Below, piece after piece: positions 9,295 through 16,583 of a stretch of DNA of 21,821 bases. A program made the position numbers and the translations under genes. Source of the stretch: CAZFIM01 sp964519615 (lineage in GTDB: Bacteria > Chloroflexota > Dehalococcoidia > GIF9 > UBA5629). The stretch lies in the NCBI GenBank assembly GCA_964519615.1, contig CAZFIM010000038.1:1-21821 (forward strand), given 5' to 3'. How positions within the stretch are numbered: position 1 is the stretch's first letter; the number at the start of each line of letters is the position of its first letter. The notes beneath the pieces are model-generated. The model worked only from the letters and a program-made list of their open reading frames with translations, was not told the origin of the DNA and did not search any database.

Positions 9295-9453
9295 GATTAT
9301 CTCCTTCTAACTAACCGGCTGAAAGTCAGCCTGAAACCCTCCGAGTTCACCTCGCATTACTTTTCTATTACTATGTACCCAAAGACCAGCCGTTTTAGCG
9401 GCAAATCATTTTTTTCATTCTTGCAAAACATCACTACGTATCTTTATAAGTCT

Positions 9454-11583
9454 TTACCTTTTTGTGAGTGCCACCGGCATACCTCTAAGTGTAAAATAGA
9501 ACACAGAACCCTTCCCCTGCTCCGATTCCACCCACGCTTTACCTCCATGAGCTTCGATAAAATGTCTGGTTATATACAGTCCCAGCCCTGTTCCGTTCTG
9601 ACTGCGTGTCATGGAACTATCGATTTGAGAAAATTTTTGAAACAACTGCGTTATGTTTTCTGCAGCTATACCGATACCTTCATCTTTCACAGAAACCAGT
9701 AAACCCTGGTCATTTGAGCTGGCCGTAACAACAACCGCGCTGTCGGCATGGCTGAATTTTATAGCATTGCTGAGCAGATTACGCATCACCTGCCCCAACT
9801 TCTCAGCATCGCCGTCAATGGAAGGCAGAGGCTCGTCAATATGGACATTCAGCGCAATATTTTTTTCCATGGCAATATTCTGCATTTTGACTATTACGTC
9901 ACCAATAACTTTTTCCATTTGTACAGGTTCTACCCTGTATTTGACGTTGCCTGATTCTATCCTTGAAATATTGAGAATGCTGTCTACCAGGTTATTGAGA
10001 TGCTGGCTTTCATTATTAACAATTGTCAGGAATTCATGCTGGGTATCTTTATCGTTCACCTGTCCGTTTAAAAGCAAATTAACGAATCCGCGGATAGAAT
10101 GCAGCGGTGTACGCAGTTCATGTGTGGTATTGGCGATAAAATCAGACTGCATCTGCTCAAGCTCTTTCTGTCTGGTAACATCGATCACTATCCTGACTTC
10201 ACCTGACCGGTTATTACCATCCCGTTTTATACCTGAGGACCGCACCTGCAGGATCTGCCTGCGCGGATATTCGATAAAAGCTTCCCGGCCGAGAAGAAAT
10301 GCGTGATTCAAACGGCTGAGATTAGCAAAAGAGTCCTTTTGTTCCAACTCAGCAAAGGTCTTCCCTAATACCTGCGAACTGTCTATACCCAACATTTCCT
10401 CCAAAGCAGGATTCATCCTCAGAATACGTCCGCTGTCGTCAAGCATCATCAATCCCTCGTTGATACTTCCGATCAAAGTAGAAACTTCTTCGTCTTTAGT
10501 ACGTACAATCGTTCCCACCATCGATTTTATTGCTTCCGCCACACTTGCCACTTCATCATTACCGCTGACGTTCAAATCAGCGCTGTAGTTGCCGTGAGAT
10601 ACTTCATCTGCGTACTGTACCAGCGCGCCGAGCGGGCGAAGTATTCGCCATGAACCGATAACAGTCAGCACCGCTGCACACATAAAGAGCGCCAGAGTGG
10701 TGGCAAGAATGAAATTCGGCAGGACATTGCCTCTTTCTATAACGGCACTGAGCGGTTTTTCCAGTATCAGTCCCCAATCGGCAGGAGCAATAGCCGCGTA
10801 GCCGGCAATATAAGTATCGCCGTCTCTCTCGTAATCAAGTGTACCTGAGTTACCTTCCATCGCTTCTCTGACCGGCTCATATACACTATAATCCAGCCCC
10901 AGTATGTTCCCGCCACTCCCCGGGTTATCCGCCTGCGAATGCGCAAGGACCATGCCGTTGCTATCTACAACAAGCAAATTCTCATTCTCATCCAGCTCGA
11001 ATTGTCTGACCGCCTCAACCAGACTGCTGATGGAAGCATGTGCAAAAACAACCCCGGCAAGATAGTCCTGCATATCATATATCGGCGTAGCAATGGTTAT
11101 TATCATCGGCCCGGCGGAGCCGGCAAGAAAAGGCTCACTGAAACAGGTAGCGTTAGTTTCCATACACTCCGTAAAACAAGATAGTTCAGATATATTGTTT
11201 AATGTAGCAACAGACGCCAGGGGTACGCCGCTCTGATCGTTTGCCTTATAGCTGACAATGGTCCCGTTGCTGTCAGCTATACCCATATCAACGGTTTCAA
11301 ACCTCCACGATGACCTTGAGCTGATTGATAAAATAAGTTCCTGTTGAGCGCTATTCATACCACGGACCTCAGGCATCCTGGCAAGCATTTCCAATTTATA
11401 GCGCATCTCATCTTGAAACCCCGTGATCATCATGGCAATAGGCGTTATCCGCTCTTCGTAAAGCGCCTGCTGAAGATTGACCTCACGCTCCTTTATCTGA
11501 GGCAGTATATACAGGACCTCTATAATAAGAATAAAGGCCAGCGTCGTAGCCATCAGTATCCCTATTTTTGTAGATAACTTCAT
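9454..11583 (-). CDS. Membrane sensor histidine kinase (double Cache-HAMP-PAS-HisKA-HATPase)
   Basis: 709 aa. TM1 (about 7-28) is followed by a large extracytoplasmic double-Cache-like domain (about 35-275), TM2 (about 285-308), HAMP (about 308-360), PAS (about 368-470), HisKA with H488 in the box THELRTPL, and HATPase_c with N box NLLSNAIKFS, G1 DEGIGIA and G2 GTGLGLYI. All catalytic boxes are intact. The sensor domain has three cysteines close together (SCFTEC...TCF, about 133-147), unusual for a Cache domain. It probably phosphorylates the receiver encoded next. It diverges from the archaellum operon across a shared 648-bp region. Ligand unknown. Confidence 0.95.
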   Translation of the reverse strand: MKLSTKIGILMATTLAFILIIEVLYILPQIKEREVNLQQALYEERITPIAMMITGFQDEMRYKLEMLARMPEVRGMNSAQQELILSISSRSSWRFETVDMGIADSNGTIVSYKANDQSGVPLASVATLNNISELSCFTECMETNATCFSEPFLAGSAGPMIITIATPIYDMQDYLAGVVFAHASISSLVEAVRQFELDENENLLVVDSNGMVLAHSQADNPGSGGNILGLDYSVYEPVREAMEGNSGTLDYERDGDTYIAGYAAIAPADWGLILEKPLSAVIERGNVLPNFILATTLALFMCAAVLTVIGSWRILRPLGALVQYADEVSHGNYSADLNVSGNDEVASVAEAIKSMVGTIVRTKDEEVSTLIGSINEGLMMLDDSGRILRMNPALEEMLGIDSSQVLGKTFAELEQKDSFANLSRLNHAFLLGREAFIEYPRRQILQVRSSGIKRDGNNRSGEVRIVIDVTRQKELEQMQSDFIANTTHELRTPLHSIRGFVNLLLNGQVNDKDTQHEFLTIVNNESQHLNNLVDSILNISRIESGNVKYRVEPVQMEKVIGDVIVKMQNIAMEKNIALNVHIDEPLPSIDGDAEKLGQVMRNLLSNAIKFSHADSAVVVTASSNDQGLLVSVKDEGIGIAAENITQLFQKFSQIDSSMTRSQNGTGLGLYITRHFIEAHGGKAWVESEQGKGSVFYFTLRGMPVALTKR

Positions 11584-11671
11584 ATCTCAACCAACTATTG
11601 CGTAGTATATCCGGGAATAGCGAATGCACGCCGCATTCATAACTACATTATTTATTTTGTATCTTATCCTA

Positions 11672-11700
11672 AAGTTAATATAGGCATATAGGGTTGTCAA
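11672..11700 (-). promoter_or_regulatory. Weak candidate promoter for the histidine kinase operon
   Basis: The minus strand has a perfect TTGACA (11700-11695), but the hexamer 17 bp downstream is only TAACTT. It is the best candidate seen before ATG 11583; tentative. Confidence 0.25.
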
Positions 11701-11836
11701 TTGTACTTAAGTCCTAGGAAAGTACACGTCTGTACGAATTCGGTTTGTATCCGGTATGCAAATGGATTGCTTGCATGTCTTCTTTCTTTCTTTTATGCCC
11801 TGTTGAACCTGCAATAATGTAGCGGCGGTTTGGTAG

Positions 11837-11896
11837 TACTTTGGTCCCGTTTTGGGTAGTACAAATAGTCCATAGTGAGATGTGGGTACCAAAGTA
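11837..11896. repeat. Inverted repeat upstream of the archaellum promoter
   Basis: TACTTTGGT then CCC (11837-11848) is mirrored by GGG, two unpaired bases and ACCAAAGTA (11884-11896). This gives a nine-pair core plus three inner pairs around a loop of about 35 bases. It lies just upstream of the candidate arl promoter, so an operator or activator site is possible. Confidence 0.5.
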
Positions 11897-11922
11897 CCGC
11901 GACAACCATGACCTATAGGTGA

Positions 11923-11950
11923 TTTACTGCAAGAATGTTTGGAATATACT
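11923..11950 (+). promoter_or_regulatory. Candidate promoter of the archaellum operon
   Basis: TTTACT (11923-11928), 16-bp spacer, TATACT (11945-11950). The spacer contains AGAATGTTT (11932-11940), an element that recurs downstream, which would suit operator control. The leader to ATG 12232 would be about 275 nt. Sequence match only. Confidence 0.4.
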
Positions 11951-12108
11951 GATCTCTGTACCGGCGGCAAGCCTGTCATTTGCAGACTGAATGATCGGAA
12001 AAATATGAAACATACTGGGAGGGACCGGCAATTATCAATCTGAAAAAGCAGCGGTATTAGATAATATGGAAACGACTGAACAGCCGTGTTATATACATAC
12101 AAATTGTC

Positions 12109-12159
12109 AAAACATTCTGAACGAAGGAACAGCCAGTATGCGCCCGGGGAGAATGTTTT
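12109..12159. repeat. 10-bp perfect inverted repeat in the archaellum operon leader
   Basis: AAAACATTCT (12109-12118) and AGAATGTTTT (12150-12159) are perfect complements separated by 31 bases. The same nine bases AGAATGTTT occur inside the promoter spacer at 11932-11940, so there are three copies, one inverted. It could be a protein-binding site or a leader stem-loop. Confidence 0.55.
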
Positions 12160-12231
12160 AATGCTAAATAACAACTATTTGTACCGGCTATTTAATATGA
12201 ATGGCATGCCGGGCAAAGAAGGAATACTTCT

Positions 12232-13068
12232 ATGGCAGATTTAAATCATAGAGTAACCGAACTGGAAAATGAAATAAAGGTGATAAAGAATGAGGTGAAG
12301 GCAATACTGCTTGATGTGAGAGAGCAGTATCTCAATACCGAAAATCCGTTTATTATCGGTGGGGCAGGGGCACAGGGGGGACAATTCTCTGCGGTAATAA
12401 ACTGCCAAACGGATTCACCGGAATCAAAACCAAACAGTCCGGCGGATACTGAAAGCAAAGAAGATAATAATAGTAATTCAGCTAAAGATCAGAGCGAAGA
12501 GGAAATCATAAGCGAGAATGAAAAAGATAAGAAAGCCAGGAAAAGCACTCTTCCTTCTTTAAGTATGGGGTCTGATTCAGGAGAAGGCAAGGCGCCCCAC
12601 GGTAATAAAACGGGTAATAAAATGAAAACAGCTTTTGGCAAATTCCTGAGCGGAGATAATGATTCCGATACAGGCCTCAGCGGAGAAGGACAGTTCGGTA
12701 AAGACTCATGGAATAAAAAACAGGCCGCTGCAAAATCCGGCAAAGGCAACAACGGCAATATTAACCTGTTGACAATTGCGGCGCTGAGCAGATGGGTAGA
12801 TGAATCTACTGAAAAAATAGGCAAGGAAAGAGCCGAGGTTATGGTCGAGGCCTGCCATCTGGTAGGCCATATCAGCAACGAATTCAAAGACCTTCTTATA
12901 AGATTGGTACGCTTATCTCAAGCAGATGAGCCGAAGAAAGGCAGAATCAATACTCAGGACTATCTGGGCGTAATAGCCAGGCTGGACGGACTGCTCGGTT
13001 ACAACAACGGCTCCGAGTCCTCACTTCTTTCGATACTGACAGACAACAAGGAGTCGCATAATGGATAA
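12232..13068 (+). CDS. ArlC/D/E-like archaellum motor protein
   Basis: 278 aa in three parts. An N-terminal coiled coil (about 1-34, heptads from LNHRVTELENEI) is followed by a hydrophilic low-complexity linker rich in Ser, Asn, Lys and Glu (about 60-172). The C-terminal helical domain (about 177-256) has SRWVDESTEKIGKERAEVM and GHISNEFKDLL. That last part resembles the archaeal FlaD/E domain, where a W..FL..K.G motif is followed by IS.E.KD.L. In archaea ArlC/D/E form the cytoplasmic ring beneath the motor and receive the chemotaxis signal through CheF. It is the first gene of the operon, with AGAAGGA eight bases before ATG, and overlaps the next gene by 8 bp. The fold is inferred from motif resemblance, without a search. 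Confidence 0.6.
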   Translation: MADLNHRVTELENEIKVIKNEVKAILLDVREQYLNTENPFIIGGAGAQGGQFSAVINCQTDSPESKPNSPADTESKEDNNSNSAKDQSEEEIISENEKDKKARKSTLPSLSMGSDSGEGKAPHGNKTGNKMKTAFGKFLSGDNDSDTGLSGEGQFGKDSWNKKQAAAKSGKGNNGNINLLTIAALSRWVDESTEKIGKERAEVMVEACHLVGHISNEFKDLLIRLVRLSQADEPKKGRINTQDYLGVIARLDGLLGYNNGSESSLLSILTDNKESHNG

Positions 13069-13519
13069 AGTGATCGTTACCGTATTACTGCTCATTGCGG
13101 GCGTAATATGTTCTCTGGTCGTCTTCAATTCGGTCTACCCGGCCATTAATCATGGAGCTTCCGCCATTAGCAGCATGTCGGCAAACCTGGATGACCGCAT
13201 ACAGAGCCAGATCGAAGTTATAGAGACGGGCACTTCCGGCAATGAAGTCTATGTATGGGTTAAAAACGTAGGCGCATCTAAGATAGGTGCCGTCGATAAG
13301 TCAGACGTATTTTTCGGACTTACGGGTTCTGCTGACCGTATACCGTACGGTTCGGGTACACCTCGCTGGGAGTATACAATCGAAAACGATACTGAATGGC
13401 TGCCTACGGCTACCATAAAGATCACTATTACGCTCACCGGCAGCCCATCGTCCGGCAGTTATTATGTGAAAGTCGTATTACCAAATGGAATTATAGACCA
13501 GTACAGGTTCAGCATATAG
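13061..13519 (+). CDS. arlG: ArlG-like archaellum protein
   Basis: 152 aa. One N-terminal TM helix (about 4-26) without a class III signal-peptide cleavage site, then a beta-rich extracellular domain. Blocks such as VYVWVKNVGASKIG, SDVFFG, RIPYGSG, WEYTIEN and VVLPNGI resemble archaeal FlaG (ArlG) and the related archaellin-like beta sandwich. ArlF and ArlG act as the non-rotating filament linking motor and envelope. The start ATG 13061 overlaps the upstream gene and has AAGGAG before it. It could alternatively be called ArlF; the pair with the next gene is more certain than which is which. Confidence 0.62.
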   Translation: MDKVIVTVLLLIAGVICSLVVFNSVYPAINHGASAISSMSANLDDRIQSQIEVIETGTSGNEVYVWVKNVGASKIGAVDKSDVFFGLTGSADRIPYGSGTPRWEYTIENDTEWLPTATIKITITLTGSPSSGSYYVKVVLPNGIIDQYRFSI

Positions 13520-13526
13520 GTAAGAT

Positions 13527-14060
13527 ATGGAACACGCAATTATCTCTTTAGTATCCATAGCGATAATTTTAGGCGGCACAGTGACACTGACGCTGAGCGC
13601 GCTTTTACCTATCGATACGCTCGCAAATTCATGGAAACAGGCAACGGAAAATTCAGCGGAAATGATGAGGACCGATATAGCAGGGGCAGGCTCGGATGTA
13701 CCGGACCCGTATTCAGGCAGCAGGGTGGAGATCAATATCAGGAATGACGGCAGTATTGCGCTTTGCGACTACCCGTCCTGGGACGTTATCGTCTATTACT
13801 ATTCTGATAACTCGACAGCAACGGTCCAGTGGCTGCCTTATACAGCATCGCTTGCAGATAATGAATGGACGGTTGACAGCATCACTTATGAAGGACAGCC
13901 TGAAACATTCCAACCCAATACGCTTAATCCGGGCGAAACCATGAAATTATTGATTCAGCTTGATCCGCCTGTTAACGAGGGCTCCGTGAACGCGGCAACG
14001 ATATCTACTCCCAGCGGAGTAGCGACACAGGTTATCTTTCAGAGAGGTTCCGGGTCATGA
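13527..14060 (+). CDS. ArlF-like archaellum protein
   Basis: 177 aa. An N-terminal TM helix (about 5-27) is followed by a helix and a beta-sandwich-like domain: VEINIRNDGSIAL, WDVIVYY, VQWLPYT, LNPGETMKLLI and ISTPSGV. The organisation matches its upstream neighbour and archaeal FlaF/FlaG proteins. No prepilin-type cleavage motif is seen, so it is unlikely to be an archaellin. It starts 7 bp after the previous stop and ends in an ATGA overlap with arlH, indicating translational coupling. In archaea the homologue binds the S-layer and acts as a stator. Confidence 0.55.
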   Translation: MEHAIISLVSIAIILGGTVTLTLSALLPIDTLANSWKQATENSAEMMRTDIAGAGSDVPDPYSGSRVEINIRNDGSIALCDYPSWDVIVYYYSDNSTATVQWLPYTASLADNEWTVDSITYEGQPETFQPNTLNPGETMKLLIQLDPPVNEGSVNAATISTPSGVATQVIFQRGSGS

Positions 14061-14785
14061 AGAGAGAATACTCAATTAATGAAGACGAGAAGAATAAACA
14101 GCATATTATCACTACCGGTGTAACCGAGATAGATAAAAGACTGGGCGGAGGTATTCCCTGCGGCTCACTTACTTTAATCGAAGGTCAATCGGACGCGGGC
14201 AAATCCGTGCTCTCGCAACAGCTCGCATGGGGTTCTATGCGCAGTCATCAGAACGTGGTATTTTTCTCGACGGAGAATACCGTTAAAAGCCTGGTGACGC
14301 AGATGGAAAGCCTGGGGCTGGACATACTGGATTATCTGCTTATGGGATGGATAAAAATATATCCTATGCAGCCTAATAAGAACAATTACCATACCTGTTA
14401 TGACACATTGATCGATTCCATCAAGCGCATGAAAGATAATTTCGGGCTTTTTATTATCGATTCCATTACTCCGGTAATTGCCTATACGGAGTTGGAGGAA
14501 TCGCTGAACTTTTTTGACCGCTGCAAGAATCTCTGTGATAGCGGCTGTACTATTATCAACGTTGCGCACAGCTTTGCCTTTAATGAGGAAATATTAATAC
14601 GTATACGGTCGATGTGCGATGCTCATTTTCGTCTCAGCATCGAAGAGGTAGGCGATAAACTGTTAAAAACTCTTGAAGTCGCCAAAGTACGCGGAGCCGA
14701 TAAAGGAACCGGTAATATCATCAGTTTTGATGTTGAGCCCGGCATAGGTATGAAAATACTGCCGTTGTCCAAAGCGAGCGTATAA
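14057..14785 (+). CDS. arlH: ArlH (FlaH), KaiC-like archaellum ATP-binding protein
   Basis: 242 aa, a single RecA/KaiC-like domain. It has Walker A GQSDAGKS (43-50, K49), Walker B LFIIDS (131-136, D135), TGVTEIDKRLGGGIP near the N-terminus and STEN after the second strand. Archaeal FlaH binds ATP and docks under ArlI/ArlJ as an assembly or switch factor. The length fits archaeal members (about 230 aa). A lone KaiC-like protein directly before ArlI and ArlJ is the signature that separates archaella from ordinary type IV pili. The start overlaps the previous stop (ATGA). Confidence 0.88.
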   Translation: MKREYSINEDEKNKQHIITTGVTEIDKRLGGGIPCGSLTLIEGQSDAGKSVLSQQLAWGSMRSHQNVVFFSTENTVKSLVTQMESLGLDILDYLLMGWIKIYPMQPNKNNYHTCYDTLIDSIKRMKDNFGLFIIDSITPVIAYTELEESLNFFDRCKNLCDSGCTIINVAHSFAFNEEILIRIRSMCDAHFRLSIEEVGDKLLKTLEVAKVRGADKGTGNIISFDVEPGIGMKILPLSKASV

Positions 14786-14797
14786 AAAGGATTTGAT

Positions 14798-16564
14798 ATG
14801 CCGACAATGAAACTGCCCTTTAAATTGAAACCTCTGCCGAATCTCACTGACCCGCAGCTGCTGAGGACCGAGTTTTATATGTCCTTGCCCGGCATACTGC
14901 AGGACACCTGTAAACAACATATTCACCTGCTTAAATATTTAATGCGCCTGCCTGTTGAGGAGTCCGGACTGCCGCAATATCATCCCAAACCATCGCGTAA
15001 TCTGGGAGATTTAAAGCAGCCGAACATTATCTACCCCACCAATATTCCCGGCAATTTCACCCACATATATGCAGATATGGAAGATGAACGGCACACCTAT
15101 ATCTCCATTGAGCCGCAAATGGGTGAAAACCTGGATGAATTGATTGCGGAAATAGAAAGGAGAATGCTCGACCACATAGATGACCTGCGCGGCATCAATG
15201 ATGACGCCAGCAAAGCCAAGGCATTTATTAAATTGGTGGATAAAATCTGCGTTCCCAGCGACGGTAAGGCAAAAACAAAATCCAACGGTAACGGAAACGG
15301 CAAAGGCAACAGCCTGTTTCTGCATAAATTCGGCATCGGCGAAAAAGAGAGCAAAGTCCAGTGCACAGCACATCAGATACAGGCAATGAAATATATTATA
15401 GTGCGTGATAAAGTCGGTTCAGGCGTTATCGAACCCATCGTTACAGATACAAATGTGGAAGATGTAAGCTGCAGCGGCCTGGGACATATATTTATCGAGC
15501 ATAAGATATTCAAAAGTGTGAAGTCAGCAACCGTATTTACAGACATGGACGACCTCGATGCTTATGTCATAAGGTTATCCGAGCGGGTGAAAAAACCCGT
15601 GACGCTGGCTAATCCCATCGCGGATGCCACGCTGCCTGACGGATCGAGAATTAATATCGTCTACGGGAAAGAGCTGACCAAGCGGGGCAGTAATTTCACT
15701 ATCAGAAAATTCGCTGACACGCCGCTTTCAGTTCTGGAGCTTATTGAGTTCGGCAGTCTCAACTATAAAATGGCTGCGTACCTCTCAATGGTAATAGGCG
15801 AGGGAATGAATTTATTCGTATCGGGTGAAACCGCCTCCGGTAAGACAACGCTGTTGAACGCCATAACTACCTTCATTCAGCCTAATGCCAAGGTCGTCTC
15901 TATTGAAGATACACCGGAGCTTCAGGTCCCTCATAAGAACTGGCTGCAGGAAGTAGTACAGACCACAAAAGCGGAATCAGGCAACGAAGTTACCATGTTC
16001 GATTTGCTCAAGGCGGCATTGAGACAGCGGCCGAATGAGATAATTGTAGGTGAGATCAGAGGAGCGGAAGGAGCTATCGCCTTTCAGGCTATGCAGACAG
16101 GACATGCCGTTATGGCCACTTTCCACGCTGCGTCTGTACAGAAGCTGATACAGCGTCTTACCGGCAATCCTATCAACGTACCTAAAACCTATGTCGATTG
16201 TCTGAATGTGGTGGTAATTCAGAGCGCGGTCAAGCTGCCCACCGGTAAAACCGGCAGACGGGCTTTAAGCATCAATGAAATCGTCGGATATGACTCACAA
16301 AATGATGCCTTTTCATTCATGGAAGTGTTCAGATGGGATCCTATCAAAGATGAGTTCGAATTTACCGGTTACCAGAATAGTTATTTATTGGAGCAAAAGA
16401 TCGCCCCTACTCGCGGTATTCCCAGTCATCAAAAAAACCGTATTTATGCCGAGCTGGATAAACGGGCAAAAGTGCTGGAGAAATTGCATAAGGAGAGAGG
16501 TATTACCAATTTCTATGAACTGCTTACCACTCTGGCTAAAGCACAGCAGCAGGGGCTTTTCTAA
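14798..16564 (+). CDS. arlI: ArlI (FlaI), archaellum motor ATPase
   Basis: 588 aa. An archaeal-type N-terminal domain (about 1-155) is followed by a Gly/Asn/Lys linker (about 158-175), a second N-terminal domain (about 190-310) and the ATPase core. The core has Walker A SGETASGKT (342-350, K349), VVSIEDTPEL, Walker B-like EIIVGEIRG and His box ATFHAAS. It lacks the CxxC zinc site of PilB/GspE, and its sequence is of the archaeal FlaI/VirB11-like type. It drives filament assembly and rotation in archaea. A 12-bp gap from arlH contains AAAAAGGAT as ribosome site. It is somewhat long for the family, partly because of the linker. Confidence 0.93.
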   Translation: MPTMKLPFKLKPLPNLTDPQLLRTEFYMSLPGILQDTCKQHIHLLKYLMRLPVEESGLPQYHPKPSRNLGDLKQPNIIYPTNIPGNFTHIYADMEDERHTYISIEPQMGENLDELIAEIERRMLDHIDDLRGINDDASKAKAFIKLVDKICVPSDGKAKTKSNGNGNGKGNSLFLHKFGIGEKESKVQCTAHQIQAMKYIIVRDKVGSGVIEPIVTDTNVEDVSCSGLGHIFIEHKIFKSVKSATVFTDMDDLDAYVIRLSERVKKPVTLANPIADATLPDGSRINIVYGKELTKRGSNFTIRKFADTPLSVLELIEFGSLNYKMAAYLSMVIGEGMNLFVSGETASGKTTLLNAITTFIQPNAKVVSIEDTPELQVPHKNWLQEVVQTTKAESGNEVTMFDLLKAALRQRPNEIIVGEIRGAEGAIAFQAMQTGHAVMATFHAASVQKLIQRLTGNPINVPKTYVDCLNVVVIQSAVKLPTGKTGRRALSINEIVGYDSQNDAFSFMEVFRWDPIKDEFEFTGYQNSYLLEQKIAPTRGIPSHQKNRIYAELDKRAKVLEKLHKERGITNFYELLTTLAKAQQQGLF

Positions 16565-16583
16565 GGATAAAAGGATTTAGTAA

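Larger units (their letters stand above)
11584..12231. other. Divergent intergenic control region between kinase and archaellum operons
   Basis: 648 bases without a supportable gene. A 155-codon minus-strand frame (11707-12174) looks non-coding in composition and has no ribosome site. The region holds candidate promoters in both directions, an inverted repeat at 11837-11896, repeated AGAATGTTT elements and direct repeats (GGTAGTAC at 11832 and 11855; GTACCGGC at about 11957 and 12180). Confidence 0.7.

Noticed and set aside
11707..12174. 155-codon minus-strand frame in the divergent region
   Set aside because: No ribosome site, Cys/Tyr/Phe/Ser-rich composition unlike neighbouring proteins, and it spans the promoter and repeat elements; treated as non-coding.
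13061..14060. The two small TM/beta proteins as archaellins
   Set aside because: They lack a class III signal peptide and cleavage motif, and their conserved blocks fit ArlF/ArlG better.
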